From contig NC_064760.1 in assembly GCF_011397635.1 (NCBI RefSeq), positions 33,702,356 through 33,766,355 on the forward strand: 64,000 bases of DNA, written 5' to 3'. Position 1 is the first letter of the stretch, and each line of letters begins with the position of its first letter. The position numbers and the translations under genes were made by a program. The notes under the pieces are model-generated. The model was not told the DNA's origin. It did no database searches and saw nothing but the letters and a program-made list of their open reading frames with translations. Below are positions 22,160 through 33,070 of the stretch, one piece after another. This DNA comes from Epinephelus fuscoguttatus. Lineage: Eukaryota > Chordata > Actinopteri > Perciformes > Serranidae.

Positions 22160-25100
22160 GCTTGTCCTCCTACCATTGAGCAGGATGAGTTTGTAGCGGT
22201 TGCGACACTCCAGCGAGTGCTCCAGTATGTCCTGCAGGGTCTTGTAGAAGAGCAGGACCTGCTGTCTGCGCTCAGGCTCCCCGAAACCAGCGCTGCTCTC
22301 CTGGGACATGCTGTACAGCGTCAGCAGAGGCGTTGCATACTCCATAACACACTCACGGACCTGTTTACACACACAGACATCCACACACACATTTACAAAG
22401 CAGACTCTCAGACATTACATGGAAATAATCCTTTAAAAGCTTGTGGAGCTCTGGCAGCAGTAATGTATGATTACCATGTTTTGCATGTAGGTGGAGCTGT
22501 TACTGTGCTTTACTAAAGTAGTTCTCCACTGATCAGTTCTCAGGTTTAACCAGCAGATGGGACTGATGCTGTGCTTTTGAGGGAAACAGCATGCTGGAAG
22601 GATACTGTACTCTAAGTTAGTTTTTTAGCAGGTGGGAGGATCTCAAAGTATCAGACGTGGAGGAAGTATTCAGATCTTTTACTTCAATAAAAGTGGTACC
22701 ACAGTGTAGAAATACTGTTACAATTAAAAGTCCTGCATTAAATATTTTACTTTGGTAAAAGTACAAAAGTATGAGCTGAAGTAAAAAGTAGTATAGAATG
22801 GAAATACTCAGTTAAAGTAGGCTGCAGGTACCTCAAAATTATACTCAAGTATAGTACTTGAGTAAATGTGCTTAATCACTTTCCACCACTGCAAAATATA
22901 CCTGTCTCTGTGCTTTTTATATTCTAGTTTATATTTATATACTAGTCAGTACATCTTATCAGTCTTTACAGTAAAGCCGTCAGGGTTGATTCCAGTACAA
23001 GTTTTATTTCCTGCATTAAGTGTTGAGTGTTACTTAAATAAAAGCAATAAATATTGTCAGCAATCCTATGCAACTTTTGCTAAACAGGAGCCACTGTAGC
23101 CACGAGTGACACTTGCGTAATAACAGTAATTTTACTGTAACAGTGACACAAGCAGAGAAGAGTTTTCAAGCTGGCAACATGACTCAATAACATCTGCTCA
23201 TACAGTAATATCCACATTTTTTAGCATTAGTCACCATGAGCTAGGGAGGCTGAGAACAGCTGTGCTTGCAATAGTTTTTTAAGCCATTATCTCAAGATCA
23301 CAAGTTAATTATTTACTCATCTCCAGTAAATTGTTATTTATGTTATCTCGAATTAACAAGATAATGTTCGGTTACAACCTTGGTTCTCTGAGTGAGGAGC
23401 TTATCTCCCCACCCAGTAGTTAGAATTATCCTCATCTGGGACGTCGGTGGCTTGGTGGTAGAGCAGGCGCCCCATGTACAAGGCTGTTGCCGCAGTGGCC
23501 CAGGTTCGAATCCAGCCTGTGGCCCTTTGCTGCATGTCACTCCCTCTCTCTCTCCCCCTTTCACACTTGTCTGTCCTATCAATTAAAGGCTTAAAAATGC
23601 CCAAAAAATATCTTAAAAAAAAAAAGAATTATCCTCATCTGGGGTACTCAACGTGGAAAATTAATAATCTTTAAGACACATCACTTTACATGGCCCACAT
23701 ACACCAGGCTATAGCACCCCCACCTTGCACATGCACCCACTGATTAACATTGACTGGAGCAGGTACCAAGTGACCTTGAGCCTGAGGAGATCATCTCCTG
23801 ACTCAGAGAACCAAGATTACAATGTAACCGAACGTTCTCTATCGTATCGAGATTATCTCCCCACCCAGTAGTTCTATCCTAACTATGGGAGCCCTTAAAG
23901 ACACACCGCGAAGGACCCCAGGAGACAGAGAAAAAACATCAATAAACTATATACAAATGTACAGCATTTTGCACATTAAATGGTCAGTGACACTGCCAGA
24001 TGATGTGTGCCACTGTAACAATGCCCAGGCGCCAGACACAACCATAAGCATGACCAACCCTGCCAGAAGCAGAGGTTGGGTGCAGGAAGACAATAATATT
24101 GACCCTAGCTGTGTAAGGCGCCCCCCCAGCTCAGGGGCATGGAATTACATGGCCTACTGTATGATGGCACCCAGCACGCGCTCCCCAAAGGAGGTGCCAG
24201 CAGCCACATTCAGGCAACAGCTCTTATCCACTGACAGAGCGTGCTGTTCCCCCCACTCTTTTGGCGGATGTCACTGCCAAGAGTAAAACCACTTTAGGAG
24301 ACAGCCACTTAATGCTGACTGACTCCAGAGGCTCAAAAGGCTCCTGTTGCAGGGCAACCAACATCTGACGCAGGTCCCAAGGTGGAATGGCCAGCCTCCT
24401 GGTGCGCAGTGCAAGCCTCTGCGCACCCTTCAGGAACTGAGAGATGAGGCCGCAGTCACCATCTCCCGAGCGCTCTGCATGGTCTGAACCACTGACTGCA
24501 CAAGTCCCAAGCCTGAGCCTGTGTGGAAAGAGATGGAGCAGGGTGGCCTCCCAGCCAGGAGAGGCTCCACTTCCAAGAACCATGTCACTGGGGGCAATGG
24601 GCATTGTCCCTGGTTGCGAATAGGTCGACCACTGCTCTGCCAAAGCGGTTCACCAATCCGGCACGACCCTGAGGGACAGGAACCGTGTCCATGCCCAGGT
24701 CCACAGCCTGTGTTTCTATTCTGCAGAAGTTTGGGGAGCCCAGGCCCCCTTGTCTGTTGACATATGCTACTGCCACTGTGCTGTCGGTTCTTACGTGCAT
24801 AAACAGACAGCTGCAATACATGGATGTGGCACTCCCCTCAACTGTTTCACTCCTTATTGTCAAAAAGAAGAAATAGCATTTAGCTATCCTCGAGAGGGAC
24901 CTGTGAAGGCCAGCTCTCCAACCTAAACGAAGGTAAGTGGACAAAACGCTAAACTCCTCTTTCTTTTGTTTCTGCTCTCACGCCTACTCTGACAGGTGGA
25001 AATCAATGAATCAATGGGTGCATGCGCAAAGTGGAGCTTTTATAGCCTGGCGCATGCCGGCAACATAAAATTACTTCAAATTGCAATGTCTTTCTGTTAA

Positions 25101-26802
25101 AGACAGTATTTAGATCAGTCCTCGTCAGACAGTTATGAATCATCCCCGACAGTCATGACAGTGATCTTGAAAGCTAAAATCAGGCGTTATCGTTAACAAC
25201 ATAATAGCAAAAAACTAACAAAAGAATTAACTCTTGATCTTGAGATAACAGCTTAAAAAATAATTGCATGCAAAGGCTGTTCTTGTTTTCCGTAAAAAGC
25301 GACCGGTCATACCAAACCCAGTAAAGTTGTATCCTCAAAAATCCCTGAGTGCACTGAATTGGGCCAGAGTGTTTTAATATGAATTCAACTTTTCATTTGT
25401 AAGAGAAATTATACTTTCAAAAGTTACAAAGTTACAGTTACACAGTTTTGCTTTAAAGTAGAAGTAGGCAAAGTGATATGGAATGGCCCTGGTCGGTATC
25501 ATCAGTATATTTCCGTAAATATTACTTAAATATTATCACTGATGCATTAAGATGTAGACAATCATTTTAATGCTCTAATGCATTTGAAATGATTAATTGA
25601 TGAAAAGGAAATTAATCGGCAGCTATGTTGACAATGACAAATGAAATGAATGTCTTTGGGTTTATAACTGATGGTTGGACTGGAGTAAATGTCAAAAGTC
25701 AGATATTCATCATCACCTTATTCTGTGTAATAACGGCAACTTTAAAACACAGCCATAACATCAACATCACTTTGATATACTCTGTGGCTATTTCTGTTCT
25801 CACGTGAAACTCAGACTGCTTTCATGCATCCCAAACTTCCTTTCCCTCGACTAAACTACAGAGGTGATTTTGAGTACAATCACTGTTAGATTTGCTACAT
25901 CAAAAATATCGGATATGGAGCACATTGACGTGCTATCATGAAATATTGAAGAAAATATACAGAAACAGCCCCTTGAGTCTGTCACTTTACTGTGACTCTC
26001 TCTCTGCCACATTTTAGCTGTGAGGTCTTTACAAATCTGATCAAAGGAGAAAATGTCAGCACGCTAAAGTATTTTAACTCACACTGGCAATAAGAAGACA
26101 GACACTGAGTTGAATTACAGCACAAGTAGCTAAGTGGCATTCAGACTGCAGGTTCTCTGATCACCTTATTTCATGTTGACTGAATCTTTCTGCTCTACAC
26201 CTGACTGAGGTTTCTGAATATAATCTGCTCCAGATGACTGATTGTCTGCTTGAAATGTGAACTTCATCACTTTGCAATTCAATCTATGAACTATAACTTA
26301 AAATAATAAAGGTGTGAGATAGGCTGGAGACTTGTCTTTGATGTTTCCTTGCCTTTTCCCGGATGCATGCCCGCATATTTTCAGCCACCTTTGACTCGAA
26401 AAAGTACAGAGAATGGATGGATGAATGGCACACAGCTATTATTTTGTGTGTGAAAGCACTTCAGTGTTTGTGTTCTCACTATTAAAATTCTGGAATGATC
26501 AAAATCTACCTGCATTATAATCTGTAACTACTGTTTTACAGCTCCGCCTACCTTTCCATGCTCATCCACTACTCTGTAGACGCTGTGCTTGAAGACTCGC
26601 CTCCGGACTCCCGCCCTGTCTATCTCAGTGTCGGGGAGGTTGTCATAGAAAGTGATATTGTCGTCCTCTTCCTCCAGCTTGTGAGAAATGTTGGCATTGA
26701 GAGGTATGAGGATGAGGAGTTTCCTGGAGCCACGACCCCAGGAGGATCTGCTGGCCTGATGGGTGGCACGAAACCTTGCAATGGACTCCTCCAAACCTTA
26801 AT

Positions 26803-26840
<38 letters not shown>

Positions 26841-29800
26841 TAGAGAGGGCAGACATCTTTACAGCCTATATCTCCAACGCTCAGCAACTCACAACAAAAC
26901 AATCTAGACTGATAAATAGCACTACAGGTGCAAGGAAAATGTGTGTTTAATTTTAGGATGAACTGTCCCTTTAAAAATAGACAAACAGCATATCTAATTC
27001 GATTGATGACATTGCTCAAGTGAAGCCCAAAAAACTTGTATTCAAATAATCATGCATAATCTGAAATATAAGGAGGTGTGTGCTTTGATGTTACTGACGT
27101 GGCAGCACCAGTCGCAGGTAGCCCAAGTAGAAGGACCAGGCCAGGCCGTGGGCCACGTTCATCTTCCTCCCCTCACAGATGTCTGACACCTCCACCTCCG
27201 ACGGACCCTGCACACCGACCACAGAAACAGCCAGAGGGATGTCACAACACCTCACCTTTGCTCTGGAGACACCTATTGGAATGTGCGTGGCAAAAGAAAA
27301 GGGCATCCCTGCACCCAAGCCACCCTCTCCTCTGTGGGAGGGACATATTTTTTTAGATGGGGACAGAGACAGCTACACCCAAGCTTGAGCTGAAGTTGAA
27401 TCTATAATGCTGCCAGTTTCTATAAGGAGTCAGAGGCAAGAGAGTGCTTTGTTCAGAATTATACAGCAATTACGTATTTGGGGAGAGTGTGAGTGCTATG
27501 GTCATTCTTGCTTATGTAGACATATTTTTAGGCCTATTTTTACTCCAGAAATGCCATATCAATTACAATCAACTGATGCTTCAGGAAGTGTTCCTACATA
27601 GGGGCTGCTCTGTCTGAAGTGTAGTCCTCTTATGCTAAAACTGAGCTATTTTTCCCACTTCTACCACGGCGCTCTGAGCTGTGACAATTTAATAAGCTCT
27701 CAGATGATGACCTTTCTGATACAATCAATTATCTAAATTAACTGGGACTGTGAACAAAAAGAGAGAAAGATTCCCTCTGCACCGTCTTTCCAGTTGTCCA
27801 GGACAGAATGTATATTGAAGTCTATCCCAAATGACACTGGGCGAGAGGTGGGGTACACCCTGGACAGACTATTGCAGGGCTGACACATAGAGACAGGAAA
27901 CCATTCACACTCACATGCGGGAGGACGCCGGAGTACCCGGAGAAAACCCACGCTGACACGCGGAGAACATGCAAAACGCCACACATAAGGGCTCGCCCAC
28001 CCCAGCATTCGAACCTCAACTCTCAACTTATTGTCTCTTTTTATTTTCTCTTTTCTATTTCCAAGATCAAAGTTGACTGTTATCCAGTTTTTTTAATTGC
28101 AAATTGAGATATCTAATATTAAATGACAGGTTCTGTAAACTTGGTTTTTTATCTTGCCACTGCTAGCAACAAGCTATTGAGCTTATCGTGTTGTTAGGTG
28201 GTTATTGTTAGCTAGCCTCTTGTTAGCTAAAGTGTATGCTTTGTTGCTAGCACAAGTTGCACGTGTCTTAAAGATGCTAGCCGGGGGTGCAGCATTTCGA
28301 AACCCAAAAAAACACATTGCTTTGCATCTATACTATACACTATGTAATGTTGACACTGTTGCTTTCACACAAGTGCTTCCAGTGAGTATTGTGTTGTTTG
28401 GGTGTCCAGACCCACTGCATACCCAGGGTCTGATGATAGGTATTCATTTAACATGAATACTGGGCTTCCATAGAAAGTTCAGCAAATGCTGTGTATTGAT
28501 AAATGACTCAATAGTGAAGCTCAGAATGTGAACGACATCTGAGATGAGGTGCTGTGCAAACACAAGTCTCTCATTTCTGATTGTTTGTGACAGTATTGAT
28601 CGTTCACCTTCTAAAATACCTCTTGATTTATTTATTTTTTTGTTCAAAGCCACATCAGAGCCACATTTTTCTGGGTAGGTGACAGGCAGTGAAGCAGAAA
28701 CTGATACTGACACCTCTAAATTAGTTATATAGAGTATTTTTTTAAACATAGTCCTGGAATTGGTCTCCAGTAGTTGTGAAAGTAAATAAGTTTGAAATGC
28801 CCTTGATGTCTATTACTTGCTGGGTTTTACAGTGTAGTCCTGTACGTACCAGGGATGATGGCGCATACATTAAAGGGCCAGTGTGTAAAATGGGTTGAAA
28901 ACAGTGACATCCGTGGTCAAATTCTAGATTGCAGGGCTCACTCGCTCACCCCTCCCGTCGGGTAAATGACGGTGGCCTCATAGGGACAAAAAGCCTTGCG
29001 CAGACACAAGTTTTTCAGGAGTAGGTCTATCTAGCGACTCTTTTAGCGTAACACACACAGTTCATACACACATACTCGTTTACAGTGCCTAGCAGGTACC
29101 CCCTCCCCTCTCTGCTCCACCAATCTCCAGCCCACACACTGACTGACAGCGTAGCCTGTAAACAGAGCTCAGCTGTTTATTTAGCCTAGCAATATCTCCG
29201 GACTATAGTAGCTGCAATGGACGACTTTGAACGCGATTTTGAAGAGTTTCTTGTAGGGGACACAGACCCAGAGCCATACCTGTTTGAGCCGGAGCAGACA
29301 GATGAGGAACTCCATGTGTTGGATGCTGAGTGGGAGAGAAGAGAGGCTGAATCCTCCGCTCCCATTTTGCTGCACAGAATGGGATTTGGTGCTACCATCA
29401 TTGGGGAGATATATCATCAAGAGGAAAAGCGCCGCAAAGAGTGCATCACAAGGAGTGAAATTGCGTCTTCTTTTCCTCGCAGATGACGGTTCGGGTTCAT
29501 TCTCTCCTGTTGCGTGGTAAGTGTGGTCCATTCGCAAACTTTATAACTAAAAAAACTTTTCACTACTCTCTATCGACGAACTACTAACACTCTCTGCTGT
29601 TTCCTCCTCCTTCTTCCTTCCTTCCACTGTCTTCTTTGTTGGTTTATTTATACACGCGAAACGCGTTCTCTGGCTGGCTGGATTGTCCGCTCGGGCTGCC
29701 TTACATACATGGCGGCGCAAGATGGCAACCTCTGTAAAGCAAGGCCCTTGCTATATATATATATAAAAGCATAATTATAAGGCTACGAAAACCAAACAAA

Positions 29801-31225
29801 TTTTATTTTATCGCGATTATACACTTGTATAAACATATTAATGGGTGGAAGATTCAGATTCAGATTCAGATTTGACAATAAACCATGCCAAATATTACAC
29901 ACTGGCCCTTTAAGAGACGTCTACAGCTAATTTAAAGAGCTGTACCAGTGTTTCTGCGTTAGAGCTTTCACTGTTTTCTGTAAAAGTCAAAGGTTTACAT
30001 TAATTTCTATATGAAGGGAAACTAATGGCAGACAAGGACAGAAAACCACTCAAGCTTGGTAATTTTTTGGGGGGTATGGTCCTTTAAGAAGCAAAGCAAA
30101 GCACACCTGCTTTGTAATGTTCCAATGATACTTTTTTTTGCAAAAGAAAGACAGACACCCCAGAAAAACAAAGACAGTGGTGTTTGTGTGTCAGGTGTGG
30201 ACCTCACCAGGACTCCCAGGCTTTTGAGCAGTGCGTAAAGAACTGAGGCCAGGAAGAGGAGTTTCCAGCACTGGCCTTTGTGTGGCAGAGGATTTCCGGC
30301 CAGGTAGAGCAGAAGGCCTGCCAGCCCTGCAGCCAGCAGGGTCTTTCCCCCTAAACCACAGGCTGGCAGCATGTGGCTCAGTAGCCCTCGGCCTCGGTAC
30401 CTGGTAAAAATAGAGAAGACACTGTTGTCCCTGTTGCTGTGTCTGTGCTGTGTCACGGTTGCACTGATAGATGCCCAGTTTAGCGTTTTAACATTAATGA
30501 ACATTTAATTGATTTAGAGAGATTTGAATAATTTTGTAAACATACTGTCTAGGCGGGTAACAGTGTTTTGTTTCTTTTTACCTGTGGCTAGAAACAACGC
30601 CAATGAGAGCAGTGACAGTCGAAAAAGACAGGAAAGCTGCTGGCAGTAAAACCAAAACACTGAGCTAAAAGACACTAAGTGCTCTGTAGAGCAGAGGGGA
30701 AACTGCAGTCGGGATAATTCTCTGTAGGTTCGTCACTTAGATTGACACCTTTTACATTAAAGTCATTTGATGCATTGTTAATATAAGAATATTTATTAGA
30801 GCAGCGTTAAGCAATGCTTAAGGAAAGCCACTACTTCAGACCAGACAACAAGGATTAATTTATTTATTTTTTGGTCTAGAGCTCTTTTTCTTTTCTTAAT
30901 CTAAATACAGAACCACTACAGACTCCTCCATCTTTGTTTTAGTTATTTACTTCAGCTGATTGTAACACACACAAATACACCCACACCTTCTCTCTCACCT
31001 TGTACTTGAATGGTAAAGCATCTCCTCTGCTAGCAGACAGATCCCGTGCAGCAGAGGGCCGAGTGTCAGGATTAGTATTACCATGGCAACCCATCCAAAT
31101 AACATTTCAGGAGACAGAAACACGATGCCTCCTGTTGTTATGGCAGCCAGCGCAGCTGCACACACCTTAGGCAAAGTCCCGCGAGGCTGAGGGATGAGCG
31201 CGTCCTGATCTTGGAGGCACTGCAT
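21410..31225 (-). CDS. sting1: sting1 (TMEM173), stimulator of interferon genes, 408 aa
   Basis: STING is the ER-membrane receptor for 2'3'-cGAMP that activates TBK1-IRF3 and NF-kB. Six coding exons (31225-30999, 30400-30208, 27207-27099, 26796-26552, 22360-22174, 21675-21410) sum to 1,227 bases with consistent phases. Residues 1-140 hold four hydrophobic segments. The ligand-binding domain keeps [17 protein letters not shown] (S165 and Y170, equivalents of human S162 and Y167), DRAG (R237, human R232), R243 (human R238), and EYATPLLT (E265, T268, T272; human E260, T263, T267). The C-terminal tail has PTLMFS at 382-387 at the pLxIS position, EKPKPLK as TBK1-binding motif, and PVESTD at 397-402. 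Only one Cys (C90) is seen where human STING has C88 and C91. The ATG directly follows a splice acceptor, so the 5'UTR is in a separate exon. Confidence 0.97.
22125..22156. repeat. (AC)n microsatellite in sting1 intron 5
   Basis: Reads as (GT)n on the sting1 strand and starts 17 bases after the donor of coding exon 5. Confidence 0.97.
22174..22360 (-). CDS. sting1: sting1 coding exon 5: end of ligand-binding domain
   Basis: Acceptor GTGTAAACAG, donor AATG/GTAGGA. It encodes [20 protein letters not shown] (cGAMP-contacting Glu and Thr residues) through [10 protein letters not shown]. Confidence 0.95.
22655..22895. repeat. common teleost 'aagtacttgagtaaatgt' repeat (hAT-like MITE fragment)
   Basis: 'gtattcagatcttttacttcaataaaagt' through 'ctcaagtatagtacttgagtaaatgtgcttaatcactttccaccac' is one of the most frequent dispersed repeats of percomorph fish, here in a sting1 intron. 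It shares sequence with the halves seen at 13.1 and 14.8 kb, in the opposite orientation. Confidence 0.65.
23362..23860. repeat. inverted repeat pair with SINE between the arms
   Basis: 'gttcggttacaaccttggttctctgagtgagga' at 23368-23398 recurs inverted as 'actcagagaaccaagattacaatgtaaccgaac' at 23799-23832, and 'ttatctccccacccagtagtt' recurs at 23401 and 23854. This looks like terminal sequence of the neighbouring DIRS-like element. Confidence 0.65.
23422..23643 (+). mobile_element. tRNA-derived SINE with 19-bp target-site duplications
   Basis: The body (23441-23624) begins with a tRNA-like region: an A-box-like 'tggcttggtggtagagc' and an exact B-box GGTTCGAATCC near 23503-23513. It ends 'aattaaaggcttaaaaatgcccaaa' plus poly-A. 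Perfect 19-base flanks 'agaattatcctcatctggg' stand at 23422-23440 and 23625-23643, which shows a recent L1-type insertion. A related SINE is at 42.57 kb. Confidence 0.92.
23880..25080 (-). mobile_element. DIRS-like retrotransposon relic
   Basis: Two degraded minus-strand frames. 24944-24585 reads [19 protein letters not shown] and later [18 protein letters not shown], RNase H-region words of DIRS elements. 24643-24224 reads [20 protein letters not shown] and [14 protein letters not shown], as in the N-terminal region of their tyrosine recombinase. A large internal deletion joins them. It is adjacent to inverted repeats, as expected for DIRS. Not functional. Confidence 0.65.
25400..25850 (+). 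mobile_element. possible hAT transposase remnant
   Basis: The frame at 25640-25720 reads [19 protein letters not shown], similar to the TTDGWTS motif of hAT/ZBED transposases. It is only about 60 codons long and I saw no terminal repeats. Confidence 0.45.
26552..26796 (-). CDS. sting1: sting1 coding exon 4: ligand-binding domain core
   Basis: Acceptor CCATTAAG preceded by (GT)n instead of a pyrimidine tract; donor AAG/GTAGGC. It encodes [52 protein letters not shown] and [15 protein letters not shown]. Confidence 0.96.
26804..26839. repeat. (AC)n microsatellite at sting1 exon 4 acceptor
   Basis: On the sting1 strand this is (GT)18, ending 7 bases before the exon. Confidence 0.97.
27099..27207 (-). 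CDS. sting1: sting1 coding exon 3: connector and helix alpha1
   Basis: Acceptor GTGTGCAG, donor CCAC/GTCAGT. The alternative GT three bases on breaks the frame. It encodes [20 protein letters not shown] and [17 protein letters not shown]. Confidence 0.96.
27840..28025. repeat. dispersed fish repeat ('acccggagaaaacccacgc' type)
   Basis: 'ggagtacccggagaaaacccacgctgacacgcggagaacatgcaaa' is a very frequent vertebrate/fish LINE-derived sequence. It lies in sting1 intron 2; the exact family is not assigned. Confidence 0.55.
28870..29913. mobile_element. TTAA-flanked DNA transposon (Kolobok-like), 1,036 bp
   Basis: Perfect 15-base terminal inverted repeats AGGGCCAGTGTGTAA at 28874-28888 and 29895-29909, each flanked by a TTAA target duplication (28870-28873, 29910-29913). 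TTAA duplications are known for Kolobok and piggyBac; AGGG ends favour Kolobok. It carries an 89-codon ORF but no transposase, so it is non-autonomous. It lies in sting1 intron 2. Confidence 0.9.
29217..29486 (+). CDS. ORF inside the TTAA transposon, acidic 89-aa protein
   Basis: The frame begins [20 protein letters not shown], continues [20 protein letters not shown] and ends in a different-looking segment, [20 protein letters not shown]. The first half resembles the acidic N-terminus of the many fish proteins annotated 'P2X purinoceptor 7-like', which usually continue into a Cys/His-rich domain that is missing here. That similarity is from memory. It may be a captured or transposon-associated exon; expression is unknown. 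Confidence 0.5.
   Translation: MDDFERDFEEFLVGDTDPEPYLFEPEQTDEELHVLDAEWERREAESSAPILLHRMGFGATIIGEIYHQEEKRRKECITRSEIASSFPRR
30208..30400 (-). CDS. sting1: sting1 coding exon 2: transmembrane segments 3-4
   Basis: Acceptor TTTTTACCAG, donor CTG/GTGAGG. It encodes [20 protein letters not shown], then [16 protein letters not shown] and [20 protein letters not shown]. Confidence 0.95.
30401..30998 (-). other. sting1 intron 1, nothing recognised
   Basis: 598-base intron without evident repeat or motif other than its splice sites. Confidence 0.7.
30999..31225 (-). CDS. sting1: sting1 coding exon 1: N-terminus and transmembrane segments 1-2
   Basis: ATG at 31223-31225 directly follows a TGACAG acceptor; donor ACAAG/GTGAGA. 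It encodes [16 protein letters not shown] and two hydrophobic stretches ending [17 protein letters not shown], parallel to human NGVCSLAEELRHIHSR. Confidence 0.95.
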
Positions 31226-32963
31226 CTGTCAGGGGACAGTCACCCAGTGTCAGGGAGCGCTTTTATAAAAGCACATGTATCTTTCTCAGTGCATAGGGTC
31301 AGTTCACTCAGAAAGCTGTTGAATGAAGTCTAAACTATGTGGTCGTTGAAGGAATGCTTTACCCGCAAAATGACCATTTGTCAATTACTCACTGCTTTTT
31401 ATGTTGCATGCTCTGTATGCCTCCACACTGAACATAGAATCCAAAAAATGAGCTCATATGGAAGCATGTGCTGAGACGGAAGTGTTTTAAATAGTAAGCT
31501 TTTATTGAAGACGTGTTTGGGAGGTACTGAGCATATGGCTGTTTAAATGAGACTTGGACTGCACTGCTGGAGTAGTGTGAGACTTTGAAAATTGATGTGT
31601 TGATTTAATTTTGTTGTTACATTTGGTCCTCAATTACTTAAATTCATTAAGTAGGATCCTTTCTGGATTCTCCGTTCACCATGGAGGCATGTTGTGCAAA
31701 CAAAGGTAACACACAGTGAGTAATTGATAGACGAATGGTGGTTTTGCTGGTGAATATTTTTTTAAGTGTGAAATATGGCTGTGTGTAATGCATCGAATGT
31801 TTGACAATGGCAGTTTTCACCCACTAAAAGCAAAACATTATATAAAATTCATCTCTTAGCTTTAACAACCTTAAAAGCCCCCCTCCCCCCACATCCGGCC
31901 CCGCATTTATTTGGAATTGTACAGTTTCTCTTTTTCCATAATCTCCTACTAGACACGTATGCTGGAACATCAGTGACATGGGTGTGGGTGGACCCTGAAC
32001 ATGCATAAAGTTACACAAGAAAAAGTGATACATTTTGATCTACCTTTGAAGTTCTTTCGAGGTGGAATGAGTATGCTTGTGCATTTGTATGTATGTGTAC
32101 ATTGTGTAAATGAGTGCTTCTATGATCAAGTTACTCTCTATCTACACCTAAACTCACTACTTAGACAGATGGTGTTGGCTGTTGGCATCAGTGCAGTTGT
32201 GCCCTGATATGGCTGTATAAAAATAACTGTACCAGGACAAATTTTTACTTTTGTGAAAACAAATTTAATATCCGTCACTTTTAGCTAACTATTTCAGCCA
32301 TTTATCCATCATTTTTAGCTAACTTTTACAACCATTTATTAATCACTTTTAGATAAATATTTCAGCCAATTATCTATCACTTTTAGCTAATTATTTCAAC
32401 CATTTATTCATCACTTTAAACTAATTATTTCAACTAATTAGCCATCACTTTAAGCTAACTATTTGAGCCATATATTAATCACTTTCAGCTAACTATCTCA
32501 GCCATTTATCCGTCACATTTAGTTAACTATTTCAACCATTTATGGTTGAATCTGTGAGCCCTGGATTCTTTTTTTCCTGTGCTTATGTTTTTTAATAGGC
32601 TACAATTTAATCAGAAGCTGTTTTTACTACATGTGTGTTCCATCACTAGTAACATCAGACATTAGACTATCATTATAAGCTCCCACCCACGCAACTGAAT
32701 CTATTCAAAATGCATTCCAGTATAACCACAATGTAATGGTGCCAAGATGACGAAGCTGTAACAAATGTACTGTACACTCTTTGTCAGTAAAATAGTGAAG
32801 ACAGTTTAATATGCAACAGTGACGTTTTCATAAAGTTACTTTTTGTTTACCACAAACACACAACCTGATCTCTGTCAGTGATGATGGGAAACAGTCTAAT
32901 CTAGCAGGTGAGTCTAACTCCATCAAAAGCATGTAAGTAAGTAAGAATGTATGGAGGGACTCA
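31226..32963 (-). other. sting1: sting1 5' intron (inferred)
   Basis: Spans from the acceptor just before the ATG to a GTGAGT donor at 32964. Holds the smaller 34-bp minisatellite array (32262-32545). No exon recognised inside. Confidence 0.55.
32262..32545. repeat. 34-bp minisatellite, array 1 (8 diverged units)
   Basis: The word agctaac or a one- or two-base variant recurs at 32283, 32317, 32351, 32385, 32419, 32453, 32487 and 32521, exactly 34 bases apart. The unit is about 'ttttagctaactatttcagc' plus 'catttatccatcac'. Units differ by substitutions but not by length. Confidence 0.93.
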
Positions 32964-32964
32964 C

Positions 32965-33050
32965 CTCAATGCGTTTGCTGTGATCCAGACTGAAAAGATT
33001 TCTTTTGTCCTCTGTTCTCCTTCTGCCTCTCCTCTCCCTCTCTCCCCGCC
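32965..33050 (-). other. sting1: candidate non-coding first exon of sting1
   Basis: A good minus-strand donor, ATTGAG/GTGAGT, at 32965/32964 follows a purine-rich stretch, and the coding ATG lies just behind an acceptor at 31226. The transcription start is not visible; the upper limit is a guess set by the ISRE. Confidence 0.5.
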
Positions 33051-33070
33051 CTTTTTAGTCATCATCCTAC

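Noticed and set aside
22112-22516. 134-codon plus-strand ORF
   Set aside because: Antisense shadow of sting1 coding exon 5 extended by a CA repeat.
23441-23520. tRNA gene suggested by A and B boxes
   Set aside because: The region does not form a full tRNA, continues into a SINE body with poly-A, and is bounded by target-site duplications.
29217-29486. 89-codon ORF as a host gene or sting1 exon
   Set aside because: It lies wholly inside a transposon with intact ends and is on the opposite strand to sting1; kept as a transposon ORF only.
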